28,963 bases of DNA from a virus: the IMG/VR virus record IMGVR_UViG_3300013128_000025, positions 1-28,963 of that record, one strand, 5' to 3'. The translations under genes and the position numbers were made by a program. Positions 14,898 through 22,708 of the stretch are shown piece by piece; the stretch's first letter is position 1; every line of letters begins with the position of its first letter. The notes under the pieces were generated by a model. That model was not told the origin of the DNA, searched no databases, and worked only from the letters and a program-made list of their open reading frames with translations.

Positions 14898-14949
14898 ATT
14901 GAGTGGTTTACTTCATATAAATATATCCCAATGAAGTAAACCACTCAAT
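14898..14949 (-). repeat. Perfect 19-base inverted repeat before the nrdA homing endonuclease
   Basis: Arms 14898-14916 and 14931-14949 are exact reverse complements (ATTGAGTGGTTTACTTCAT and its complement) around a 14-base AT-rich loop. In the leftward message the hairpin begins just after the nrdA-N stop and ends three bases before the endonuclease ATG, so it would cover the ribosome landing site. It has no following T run, so it looks like a translation block rather than a terminator. Confidence 0.88.
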
Positions 14950-14954
14950 TATTT

Positions 14955-16571
14955 TTATATAATATCTAAGATATCAGATTCATTTAAATCTTTAGCTTTT
15001 ACATATCCTCTGTTTTTAGTAAAAATTAAATGGTCTTCTGTGCATTTAATAGTATACCCAGTTTCTTCATCCGTAATTTCTAACAATTCTACATCAACTC
15101 CGGTGATATTTGAATTTAAAACTTCTTTGTAAGAAATTTCTTGATTATCTATATTTTTTGATAATACACTTATGTTTTTATTTTGTTTAAATAAATCATC
15201 CAATTCTTTGATTGATAATTTCATCGGAACATTGTCAATGATACTAGAAACTTTTGTATCCGGATGTAAACATAAATTACTTGTATCCACTTGATCTAAC
15301 CAACTACCATGTTCATTTGCATGATCTACAAACATTGTATAAATACGGCCAGTTTCAAGACGTTCCTTAGCAAGTAGTCCCATCAATTCACGAGCAGTAA
15401 CCTTCTTCTTGAACTTAATATTCTTGTTAGCTTCAGCCTTTTCATACGCTTCTCTAAATCCTTCCATACCAAACTTATTCCACAATGAAGCACATTCATG
15501 GTAACTAAACAATGTTACGTCTTGATTCTTCAAGAAACGTTCAAAGATTAGTTTATCTAAACCAATACAATAGTCTAGTTTACGAACACGGTTATCATCA
15601 GTTCCTTGATTGTTCTTCAATACAAGGATATCAAGTATATCATAATGAAACCAAGCAAAGTTGACAGTGGCACTACCCCCTCTAATACCATTTTGATGAC
15701 AACTCTTTACAGTAGACTCAAATGCTTTAGCAAATGGTATAGGGCCTGTGTGCATTACTTCGCCATTTCTAATAGGTGCATTAGTGGCACGTAGTCTTGA
15801 TAGATTCAATCCAATGCCATAACGACTAGCTGTAGCAAATCCAACTGCACTATTGTTACTGAAAATACTACGTAAATCATCGTCTACTGTAAAGAGAGAA
15901 CACGAAGCATAACTTTTCATAGGAGTTCTTACTCCAGCCATAATTGGTGTGGGTAAATTGATTTTATGCTTACTAAAATAGTTATAAGCTTTCTTTACAT
16001 ATTCAATACGGTTTTCTTTATAATCTTTAAAAAAAGTCATTGCAATCAACATATATGCAAATTGTGGAGTTTCATAAATAGTTTTAGTAACTCTATTTTG
16101 AACTAAATATTTATCACACAATTGTTTAATACCAGCATAAGTGAAGTTAAAATCACGGTCGTGTTTTAGATATTCATCCAATTTATCAAACTCTTGTTTA
16201 CTATACCAGTCTAGAATTTCTTCATCATAAACCAAAACATCAATATTAGCTCTAACTAAATCATGCAGTTTAGGAGGATTCTTCCCACCCCAAACATTTT
16301 TTCTTAATCTATAATTCAATAGTCTTGACGCAACATATTGATAGTTCGGTTTATTTTCACTTATCAAATTAGATGCAGCTTCAATTAACATTGTATGAAT
16401 GTCACCAGAAGACATCTTATCAAAGAATGATAGATGAGCATTCATAGCAACTTCTTCAAAACTTACATTTTTAATATCTTCAGTAGCCCATTGTAAAACC
16501 TTATTGATTTTATCAACACTAAATTTCTCCAAACTTCCGTTACGTTTCTTTATAAAAATTTCTTTATTCAT
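14955..16571 (-). CDS. nrdA: N-terminal half of ribonucleotide reductase large subunit fused to split-intein N half
   Basis: Residues 1-433 are the N-terminal half of class Ia NrdA: an ATP-cone allosteric domain (about 1-95, starting IKKRNGSLEKFSVDKI), the redox-active C224 in SYASCSLF (E. coli C225), and the conserved GIGLNLSRLRA and NGIRGGSATV segments. It stops after TSNL, one residue before the catalytic cysteine. Residues 434-538 are intein: block A CLHPDTKV and block B CTEDHLIFT with the TxxH motif. The N-terminal 90 residues are close to the E. coli type. A promoter with a very short leader may lie at 16586-16613. Splicing in trans with the 13061-14146 product is required for activity. 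Confidence 0.93.
   Translation of the reverse strand: MNKEIFIKKRNGSLEKFSVDKINKVLQWATEDIKNVSFEEVAMNAHLSFFDKMSSGDIHTMLIEAASNLISENKPNYQYVASRLLNYRLRKNVWGGKNPPKLHDLVRANIDVLVYDEEILDWYSKQEFDKLDEYLKHDRDFNFTYAGIKQLCDKYLVQNRVTKTIYETPQFAYMLIAMTFFKDYKENRIEYVKKAYNYFSKHKINLPTPIMAGVRTPMKSYASCSLFTVDDDLRSIFSNNSAVGFATASRYGIGLNLSRLRATNAPIRNGEVMHTGPIPFAKAFESTVKSCHQNGIRGGSATVNFAWFHYDILDILVLKNNQGTDDNRVRKLDYCIGLDKLIFERFLKNQDVTLFSYHECASLWNKFGMEGFREAYEKAEANKNIKFKKKVTARELMGLLAKERLETGRIYTMFVDHANEHGSWLDQVDTSNLCLHPDTKVSSIIDNVPMKLSIKELDDLFKQNKNISVLSKNIDNQEISYKEVLNSNITGVDVELLEITDEETGYTIKCTEDHLIFTKNRGYVKAKDLNESDILDII
14958..15272 (-). other. NrdA split intein, N-terminal part (IntN, 105 residues)
   Basis: The segment starts with the nucleophilic Cys of block A (CLHPDTKV) directly after extein TSNL, contains block B (CTEDH) at about residues 77-81 and ends ESDILDII. 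Its length is that of a classical split-intein N half, and no endonuclease domain is included. Confidence 0.88.
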
Positions 16572-16585
16572 ATGGGTAAAAAATA

Positions 16586-16613
16586 ATTATCCAAACAAAA
16601 AGAAAAAGTCCAA
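16586..16613 (-). promoter_or_regulatory. Possible promoter for nrdA
   Basis: On the minus strand TTGGAC (16608-16613), 16 bases and GATAAT (16586-16591) precede the ATG at 16571, giving a leader of about 8 bases. The match is moderate and the region is AT-rich. Confidence 0.35.
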
Positions 16614-16674
16614 AATATAATTTTAAAAAATCTTGTTTTATAGAAACTTTTTCTCCTCATTTTGATATATAGGT

Positions 16675-18057
16675 TTATTCAGCATCCTCTGAGTTATGAG
16701 CATTCCACTTGCTGCTCATCATTTTCTTGACTACATTTTCTTCTTGACTCATTTCGTTCAAGATACCAATACCTTCACGACTATTTTCAGCAAAGATTCT
16801 GATATCTCCACATCCAGCATTCATTCTAGCTGGGAATGTAATACCATCGGGACCGAATCTATTCTTAATTACATGGAAACGTGCAGTGTTAGCCTGTTTG
16901 TCTGACATCTTACGACTTAGTGACATAACAAAGTCAGCCGTCATAATCTTACGATAACTGTCTGAAATATTATTTGCTTGAATAATATCTTCATCCATAG
17001 CTGCACGATTGCTTTGTGAAGCACTCCAAATTGGAACCTGAAGTTCACCGGCAACACCACGAAGTTCTTCATAAATACCACCAGCTTCACTATAACTGTT
17101 ACTATTACGTTCACTTTGTGATGGACGTAGAATATCAGCATAGTCAACGATAATCATATCTACTTTAGTACCAAGAGTTTGAATTCTATCCGCATGAAGT
17201 TTCAAACTATGGGCAGATACAGTTTTTATTGGAAAATATTTGATGATTAATTTACCAGGTACTTCTGCAATCTTCTTTTTTACAATATCAATATTGTTTC
17301 TAATGTTTTGAAAATCAACACCAGTAAAACAACTGTCATACCTCAAACCAACATAATTTTCATTCAATTCTAAAGTATAATGTAATACATTCTTACCTTG
17401 TTTCATTGCTTCTGCACCCATTTTAGCCAAGACCCAACTCTTACCACTGCCTGCACAAGCAGTAATAATACCAAGTTCACCACCTGCTAAACCACCATCC
17501 ATAATACTATCTACTTCTGTCCAATTAGTCTTGACGGTTTTACGAGCCATTTGACTCATACGTTTTTCAATATCAACCATGTATTCATGTCCAATATTGC
17601 GTTCCATACCAGCTTTCATCGCAACATCAACTACATGTTTGATTTTATCGTATTGTCCACTTTTCAAGTGTTCAACGCTTTCAATGATTGCATTCTTAAT
17701 CTTTTGATTCTTACAGAACTCCAGAAACTGTTCTTTAATGAACTTTAAATCTGTATCTGTAATTTTTTGGTACACCAATCGTAGTTGATCAATTACCGAC
17801 TGTTTTAATATCTCATTAGAGATACCGTCTACTTTAACCTTGAAAACTGCTAATGTAGGTAAGTCTTTGTATGTTAAAAAGTAACTGACAGTTTCTTTAA
17901 CGATAAACTGATGAGCATCAGTTTCAAAACTTTCTGGTTCAAGAATATCGCTAATTCTTTCAATAAATGTTTTGTCTGAAACCAATGCGCTAATGCATTT
18001 GATTTGGAATTCAGCCCCGAATTTTTTTAGGTTATCTACAATATGTTTTTCTGACAT
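16675..18057 (-). CDS. Replicative DNA helicase (DnaB/gp41-like)
   Basis: The 460-residue protein has an N-terminal helical domain (1-150) and a RecA-like motor domain. Visible are TNWTEVDSIMDGGLAGGEL (a typical DnaB/gp41 lead-in), Walker A ACAGSGKS (200-207), the catalytic glutamate in TLELN (229-232), Walker B MIIVDYADIL (301-310) and a sensor-type Q in ASQSNR. The arginine-finger region is KNRFGPDG near residue 398. The Walker A loop starts with Ala instead of the usual Gly. It unwinds DNA at the fork as a hexamer and would act with a primase outside the window. No intein interrupts it, though this gene is a known intein host in other phages. An extended -10 promoter precedes it. Confidence 0.9.
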   Translation of the reverse strand: MSEKHIVDNLKKFGAEFQIKCISALVSDKTFIERISDILEPESFETDAHQFIVKETVSYFLTYKDLPTLAVFKVKVDGISNEILKQSVIDQLRLVYQKITDTDLKFIKEQFLEFCKNQKIKNAIIESVEHLKSGQYDKIKHVVDVAMKAGMERNIGHEYMVDIEKRMSQMARKTVKTNWTEVDSIMDGGLAGGELGIITACAGSGKSWVLAKMGAEAMKQGKNVLHYTLELNENYVGLRYDSCFTGVDFQNIRNNIDIVKKKIAEVPGKLIIKYFPIKTVSAHSLKLHADRIQTLGTKVDMIIVDYADILRPSQSERNSNSYSEAGGIYEELRGVAGELQVPIWSASQSNRAAMDEDIIQANNISDSYRKIMTADFVMSLSRKMSDKQANTARFHVIKNRFGPDGITFPARMNAGCGDIRIFAENSREGIGILNEMSQEENVVKKMMSSKWNAHNSEDAE

Positions 18058-18080
18058 AAATTTATAATTTACTTAACACC

Positions 18081-18108
18081 ACTATATCACACTTCTTCTG
18101 TAATCCAA
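18081..18108 (-). promoter_or_regulatory. Extended -10 promoter for the helicase gene
   Basis: TATAGT (18081-18086, minus strand) is preceded by TG and one base, the extended -10 form. TTGGAT (18103-18108) lies 16 bases further upstream. The leader to the ATG at 18057 would be about 17 bases. Confidence 0.5.
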
Positions 18109-18114
18109 GATTAT

Positions 18115-19182
18115 TTAAAGAACCATTGAATTTATTTTTCCAAATACTTCATTTAACCAAACCATACTATTTGGAAAATTGTTTTGCATACTATCTTCTA
18201 CCAATAACTTACTAAAACCAAATCTATCTAATTTACCGATTGGTTTTTCCATAATTTCATTGATTCTCAATTGCGAGAATGTTTGAATTTGTGTATCATG
18301 CAATTGCATTAGATCATAATTTCTTTGCATAATATCTTTATTTTGCAATACACTGTCATATAACTTAAGTTTACCTTTATGACTATCACTGTAGTTATAC
18401 AACTCTTGTAATGTGTAATGTTTATCTTCTTTCAGAATAGGATAACATTTCAAAATTGTTTTAAGTCCGGCACCTTTAATACCGTCAATGTTATCACTTT
18501 CATCACCTTCCATAATTCTGTAGTTAATGAAGTTACCGCAACTAATATTATACTCTAATAAGATTTCAGCACAACCATACAATTTCTTTTTGGTAGGACT
18601 CCAAATCTTAATTTTATCACTAGCCAACTGTAAGAAATCTTTGTCAGCACTCATTATAGTTACATTACTATTCTTAAAATGTTCTTTAGATAAATATGCA
18701 ATAGTATCATCTGCTTCAATATGGTCAATTGCTAATGTGGTAACAGGCAATTTATCCAAATATTGAACGGTTCTTAATAATTGTCTTTTTAGATTTTTAT
18801 CTTCAGAATCCGGAGTGCTTAAATCGTCATAAACTCTATTAAGCCTAATTTTAGTCTTTCTACCACTCTTATATTCTGGATATATTTTTCTTCTCTTAAG
18901 AGAACCACCTTGACCATCAGACACAATAATTACCTTTGTAGGATTGATTAACTTAACTGCATAACCAATACTCTTTAAACATCCTGCAATACCACCTGTA
19001 TGCTCACCGTTTGAATTAAGAGAAGGAGAGGCCATGAATGCTCTAATAAAAGTATTCATGAAATCAACAATTAACACTTCAGAATTAGGGGATCTATTCA
19101 ATCCCCCAACTCTGTCTTCTTGTTTTACATTATCAAATAAAGAAAACAACCTCTTCTTTTCGTTGTCAGATAGATTATTCAT
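18115..19182 (-). CDS. 5'-3' exonuclease / flap nuclease (T4 RNase H-like)
   Basis: The protein has the acidic motifs of the PIN/FEN family: VLIVDFMNTF with D40, the DGQGGSLKRR loop, IEADD (155-159), SADKD (178-182), and the helix-three-turn-helix GDESDNIDGIKGAGL (226-240). These nucleases remove RNA primers and 5' flaps during lagging-strand synthesis. I chose the ATG at 19182, giving 355 residues and an 8-base overlap with the uvsX-C stop; an in-frame ATG at 19236 exists but would add 18 residues lying inside uvsX and unlike the family. It sits in the replication block directly between uvsX and the helicase. Confidence 0.85.
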   Translation of the reverse strand: MNNLSDNEKKRLFSLFDNVKQEDRVGGLNRSPNSEVLIVDFMNTFIRAFMASPSLNSNGEHTGGIAGCLKSIGYAVKLINPTKVIIVSDGQGGSLKRRKIYPEYKSGRKTKIRLNRVYDDLSTPDSEDKNLKRQLLRTVQYLDKLPVTTLAIDHIEADDTIAYLSKEHFKNSNVTIMSADKDFLQLASDKIKIWSPTKKKLYGCAEILLEYNISCGNFINYRIMEGDESDNIDGIKGAGLKTILKCYPILKEDKHYTLQELYNYSDSHKGKLKLYDSVLQNKDIMQRNYDLMQLHDTQIQTFSQLRINEIMEKPIGKLDRFGFSKLLVEDSMQNNFPNSMVWLNEVFGKINSMVL

Positions 19183-20023
19183 TCTCAGAAGATATACCAG
19201 CTTCATCATCAGTGTCAACAACTGCGTCTTCAACAATGATACTATTTGGATCCTTGTATTTCATAATTATTTCATCACAAATTTTCAAATAAATTTCTTC
19301 ATTCAAAATTTTATCATTTTTCATTGTTTCTACAAAGTCTTTTGACTGGAACTTCCATTCAGAACCATCATCTTTCTTATAAGTGTAATAAGCACCACCT
19401 TGTTTGATAATGTTATTTTCTTTTAGTACTTTGATCCAACTACTATAGTCCGCAATACCACTGTCAAAGTAAATGTCAAAATTAGCTTGACGCTGAGGCG
19501 GTCCCATTCGATTTTTAATAACTACGGCTTTACACTCGTTACCAATAACTTCTTCACCTTTCTTAAGTTTACCAGTGTTGTTCAATCGGACTCTTACACT
19601 ACAATGATAAGCAAGTGCCTTACCACCACTAACAGTATTATGATTTAATCGTCCATTGGCATAATAATTATGCGTATTTTCGATATCAAAATCTACAACT
19701 TTTATTGGTTCGTTAACTTTTTTGAAATCGTTATGATCTTTTAAATGAATTTCAACTCCATTTTCAATAATTCGATGTAAATCCGTACCTTTTAATATAC
19801 CGTCACTGTAATGGTATTCCGATGGAGTTTTTATTATAAATTTATTAATTTTATTATAACAATCCTGACCCGATTTAAAATCCCGACCATATACTTCTAT
19901 ATCCATATCCGATATATCTATTTCTTCAACGTTTTCGGAGGAATAATTATTTATTCCTAAAAATCTTTCCGCAAACTCGGCAATCGTTAGTTCTTCTTCT
20001 ATGTATTTATCTTGTGTATTCAT
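19175..20023 (-). CDS. uvsX: Split-intein C half fused to C-terminal part of UvsX recombinase
   Basis: Residues 1-129 are intein and 130-282 are the C-terminal part of a RecA/UvsX recombinase. The intein part contains a block-B-like FIIKTPSEYHYSDG (62-75) and blocks F/G KVVDFDIENTHNYYANG ending RLNHN. The +1 extein residue is Thr, followed by VSGGKALAYHCSVRVRL, the strand after DNA-binding loop L2 in RecA. The rest (KNRMGPPQRQANFDIYF) matches the recombinase core. The acidic C-terminus suits gp32/UvsY contacts in such proteins (inference). Its start overlaps the endonuclease stop by 17 bases. Confidence 0.9.
   Translation of the reverse strand: MNTQDKYIEEELTIAEFAERFLGINNYSSENVEEIDISDMDIEVYGRDFKSGQDCYNKINKFIIKTPSEYHYSDGILKGTDLHRIIENGVEIHLKDHNDFKKVNEPIKVVDFDIENTHNYYANGRLNHNTVSGGKALAYHCSVRVRLNNTGKLKKGEEVIGNECKAVVIKNRMGPPQRQANFDIYFDSGIADYSSWIKVLKENNIIKQGGAYYTYKKDDGSEWKFQSKDFVETMKNDKILNEEIYLKICDEIIMKYKDPNSIIVEDAVVDTDDEAGISSENE
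19637..20023 (-). other. UvsX split intein, C-terminal part (IntC, 129 residues)
   Basis: This long IntC begins where a 15-residue IntN leaves off and contains nearly the whole Hint fold, including a block B region and the terminal His-Asn. The +1 residue is Thr. The size split (15 plus 129) is that of an atypical, N-short split intein. Confidence 0.85.
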
Positions 20024-21044
20024 ATATTGTTTTTTTTATACTGTCTATGTTATTTATAATATCATGTTCCCAGAAAAATAAATAAATAAATCCATTGTTT
20101 TCAAAAATTTCTTTTTTTCTAGAATCATAGGCCCATACATCTTTTACAGATCTATTTTTATGTGTAAAATCGTTTTCGTTTAAATATTTCGGATTAGCGT
20201 GCCAATAATCACCATAACATTCTACGATTAGATTTTTAGATCTTACATAAAAGTCAGGCAAATAACAAGTTTTTTTAAATTCAAAAATTTTTTCGTGTTC
20301 CCAATCTATGGAAAAATTATTTAATATACTACCCACTAAATATTCAATATTATTAAGTTTATATCCATTTAATTCAAAATTTTTATTTTTATGTGAATTT
20401 ATCATTCTACAAAACATCTTTTTATTAGATGATTTTGCATATTCCCACATTTTTTTAGAAGATAATGATATTTTTTTAATTCTCTCTGGAGAATTCATCA
20501 CACACTTTATGTAATCTTTATTTTCTTGATTTTTGTAGAAATCAGAAACTTTTTTTCCATGATTTTCATAAGAATAATCTTGGTTTGCTTTAATTTTGTT
20601 GACATACTCATCTTGTTTCCACAACTTTTTATTTCTAGATGAAATTTCTTTTGAATGTTTAAATCCCCAATCAGATTGTATTTTTCTAACTCTATCACCA
20701 TCTTTGGATAAATAAAAGTTTTTAATACCATTCACATTATTATTTTTTAACATTTTAAGATATTCATTCAATCTCTCAACATCTTTATTATACGTTTTAA
20801 TATAAAACGGTATAAGACTGTACATGCTATATAACTTTTTTCTCTCGTTATATACCTCTTCTCCTATTTCCCCCAAATAATGTATATAATATTCTTTGCC
20901 TGTTTTAGATATTTTTTTGTTATTTACAATACATTTGAGTGGAAATTCTTGAGTTTTTCTTTTTTCTTTTTTAATTATAAATTTAAAAATTGGTTTATTT
21001 TTCTTCCATTTTAAATTTATATCTAAATATTCTAGTAAAATCAT
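20007..21044 (-). CDS. Vsr-like (EDxHD) homing endonuclease inside fractured uvsX
   Basis: The 345-residue protein has a Vsr-like nuclease domain at its C-terminus: NIEYLVGSIL, a KTCYLPDFYV strand, VECYGDYWHANP (the D and H of EDxHD), then WAYDSRKKEIFENNG and WEHDI. The N-terminal two thirds are lysine-rich with repeated short DNA-binding elements of the kind in SPERIKKISLSSKKMW. It lies precisely between uvsX-N and uvsX-C. Vsr-like nucleases at split inteins are the type described for fractured genes. Its start has the only perfect Shine-Dalgarno in the window, TAGGAGG, locked in a hairpin (21049-21092). Its 3' end overlaps the uvsX-C start. Confidence 0.87.
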   Translation of the reverse strand: MILLEYLDINLKWKKNKPIFKFIIKKEKRKTQEFPLKCIVNNKKISKTGKEYYIHYLGEIGEEVYNERKKLYSMYSLIPFYIKTYNKDVERLNEYLKMLKNNNVNGIKNFYLSKDGDRVRKIQSDWGFKHSKEISSRNKKLWKQDEYVNKIKANQDYSYENHGKKVSDFYKNQENKDYIKCVMNSPERIKKISLSSKKMWEYAKSSNKKMFCRMINSHKNKNFELNGYKLNNIEYLVGSILNNFSIDWEHEKIFEFKKTCYLPDFYVRSKNLIVECYGDYWHANPKYLNENDFTHKNRSVKDVWAYDSRKKEIFENNGFIYLFFWEHDIINNIDSIKKTIYEYTR

Positions 21045-21048
21045 ATTA

Positions 21049-21092
21049 CCTCCTACTAAGGACTTATTTAAGTATAAGTATATAGTAGGAGG
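21049..21092 (-). promoter_or_regulatory. Hairpin sequestering the endonuclease ribosome binding site
   Basis: In the leftward message CCTCCTACTA (21083-21092) pairs perfectly with TAGTAGGAGG (21049-21058), whose last bases are the Shine-Dalgarno of the endonuclease gene, four bases before ATG. An inner stem ACTTAT/ATAAGT with a 6-base loop extends the structure. The hairpin would hide the site in read-through transcripts, as is known for the T4 I-TevI gene. Confidence 0.85.
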
Positions 21093-21100
21093 AGGAAAAA

Positions 21101-21832
21101 TTAAATTTTATATCTAATTTTTATTTTTGTTGTATACGGATCAACACAATATTTATCACCAAATGCCATAGCATTTATATTTTGACGCAGTTGATTGGTA
21201 AATACGGTAAGAACTTTTTGTTTACCAATCATATTAGTGATTTTGCGCATTGCCTTACTGATAATAATACTCTTACCCGTAGCAAATCCATCTTTACCAT
21301 GATCACTCTCTAGTTCTGCCTTTGTAGAAGCAGCAGCTACAGAGTCAACGATTAATGTTAAAATACGATTTTTGTTGCTCTTACGAACAATTCCAATCAT
21401 TCTTTCCATGTTTTCAAAAATATCTTCTACAGTATCTACTTGAACATATAGAAGATTTTTTAGATCTACACCAAGACTTTTCCAGAATGCTGGAGCAGCA
21501 GCATTTTCTGTATCTAATACTACAGCAATACCACCTTTTCTTTGCGTTTCTGCACAAATATGTGCGGATACTAGACTCTTACCAGTTCCTTCCAAACCGT
21601 TGAACTCAATCATTTTACCAATTGGTAATCCACCATGTGGACGATTACTAATGGCTAAGTCCAACATAGAAGATCCAGTACTAATCCAGTCACTAATATC
21701 TGCCGGATTTTCCTCTTCATCTAAAAAATAAGCAATCTTACCACCGTCTTTATTTGCTTTGTTTAATTCATTAGCCAATAACTCGGCTAATTCGTCTCTC
21801 TTCGTTGAATCTTTTTCTGTTTTCTTTTTCAT
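21101..21832 (-). CDS. uvsX: N-terminal part of UvsX recombinase fused to 15-residue split-intein N half
   Basis: Residues 1-228 are the ATPase core of a RecA/UvsX recombinase: Walker A GLEGTGKS (79-86), the catalytic glutamate in DTENA (107-111), Walker B LTLIVDSVAA (158-167) and the NQLRQNI strand leading into loop L2. The extein stops after FGDKY. Residues 229-243 (CVDPYTTKIKIRYKI) are an intein block A and nothing more, followed by TAA. Joined with the other part the recombinase is 381 residues, near T4 UvsX (391). It promotes strand exchange and recombination-dependent replication together with the gp32-like gene just upstream. A hairpin and a possible promoter precede it. Confidence 0.92.
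   Translation of the reverse strand: MKKKTEKDSTKRDELAELLANELNKANKDGGKIAYFLDEEENPADISDWISTGSSMLDLAISNRPHGGLPIGKMIEFNGLEGTGKSLVSAHICAETQRKGGIAVVLDTENAAAPAFWKSLGVDLKNLLYVQVDTVEDIFENMERMIGIVRKSNKNRILTLIVDSVAAASTKAELESDHGKDGFATGKSIIISKAMRKITNMIGKQKVLTVFTNQLRQNINAMAFGDKYCVDPYTTKIKIRYKI
21104..21148 (-). other. UvsX split intein, N-terminal part (IntN, 15 residues)
   Basis: The IntN starts with the nucleophilic Cys after FGDKY and ends CVDPYTTKIKIRYKI, stop. It covers only block A and the first strands. Very short natural IntN pieces are known from atypical split inteins such as AceL-TerL and VidaL. Confidence 0.85.
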
Positions 21833-21853
21833 AACTTTTAATAAAACTAAATA

Positions 21854-21910
21854 GGGGTGACAGTAATATATACTGCCACCCCATTATAAACAATTTATTT
21901 TAACTGTTAA
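21854..21910 (-). promoter_or_regulatory. Hairpin and possible promoter between gp32 and uvsX
   Basis: GGGGTGGCAGTA and TACTGTCACCCC (minus strand, 21882-21854) form a 12-base-pair stem with one G-U pair and a 5-base loop. It could be a weak terminator, an RNA-stability element or a processing site; the following sequence is AT-rich without a solid T run. Directly upstream are TTAACA (21905-21910), 16 bases and TATAAT (21883-21888), a plausible promoter. Its start point would fall within the stem. Confidence 0.5.
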
Positions 21911-22706
21911 ACAAATTATCAAAAGCAGCTGCTACATCATCTGTATTTGATTTTGATGTGGTAGCAGTTGGTGATTTAGGAGCAGCAGTTGCTTTTTGAT
22001 CAGGAACTGGTGATTCTTCATCAACAATAGTGTTTACACTACCTTCTGTTGGAACTGAACCATCTGGATTCAACCATGCGTTCATTACTTCCTTCAATTC
22101 GTCATAACTGAATTCTGGGAATAAATCCAGAATATTTGTTTGTTGTACCAAGATTTCCTTTTGTGAAGGATCAATTGCGACATTTGCATTTGGTTTGACA
22201 CGGATTGTAGTTTCTGGGAATGATTTACCAGAATCTTCTGCGGTACGAAACTCAACTACAATATCACGACCATTAACTAGATCGGTAATATCACCATAAT
22301 CAACATCGCTGATGATACTTAGAATTTCTTGGTAAACGTTCTTACCAAATCCCCAGAAACGAACACCTTCATTTTCCTCACCACGAACGAGGATAGGAGC
22401 ATAGGTACGCATCTTTGGTTCAAACTTACGACCCAAAATCCAATCTTCCTTATTTCCAGTCTTCTTCATACGATTCGACCACTCAACGATTGGGTCAGGA
22501 CGATTGAAACTATCAGGAGATAGATAAGTCTTGTTGTTGATGTTGTAATGGAACTTCAACTCAATAAAAGGATTATCAGGTTGATATTTGTAGGGAACGA
22601 TACGAACTACTTGTTTTCCAGGCTTTGGTTTCCAAATTAGGTTGGTTTTGTTGCCTTGGTTTGTTAGAGAGTTCAAACGACTCTTTAGTTTTGATATATC
22701 TAGCAT
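21900..22706 (-). CDS. Single-stranded DNA-binding protein (gp32-like)
   Basis: The 268-residue protein has the gp32 layout: a basic N-terminal segment (SKLKSRLNSL) for cooperativity, a core with GNKTNLIWKPKPGKQVVRIVPY and FRFWGF-type strands (VRFWGFGKNVYQEIL near 116-130), and an acidic disordered C-terminal tail ending DDVAAAFDNLFNS. In T4 gp32 the core binds zinc through Cys and His; the cysteines are absent here, so zinc is probably not used. It coats single-stranded DNA and organises UvsX, helicase and polymerase. It has its own promoter and a leader that looks like an autoregulatory operator (22709-22828). Confidence 0.88.
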   Translation of the reverse strand: MLDISKLKSRLNSLTNQGNKTNLIWKPKPGKQVVRIVPYKYQPDNPFIELKFHYNINNKTYLSPDSFNRPDPIVEWSNRMKKTGNKEDWILGRKFEPKMRTYAPILVRGEENEGVRFWGFGKNVYQEILSIISDVDYGDITDLVNGRDIVVEFRTAEDSGKSFPETTIRVKPNANVAIDPSQKEILVQQTNILDLFPEFSYDELKEVMNAWLNPDGSVPTEGSVNTIVDEESPVPDQKATAAPKSPTATTSKSNTDDVAAAFDNLFNS

Positions 22707-22708
22707 AT

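Noticed and set aside
19183-19236. Longer start (ATG at 19236) for the exonuclease
   Set aside because: The extra 18 residues lie inside uvsX-C in another frame and do not resemble the family; the ATG at 19182 gives the usual short overlap.
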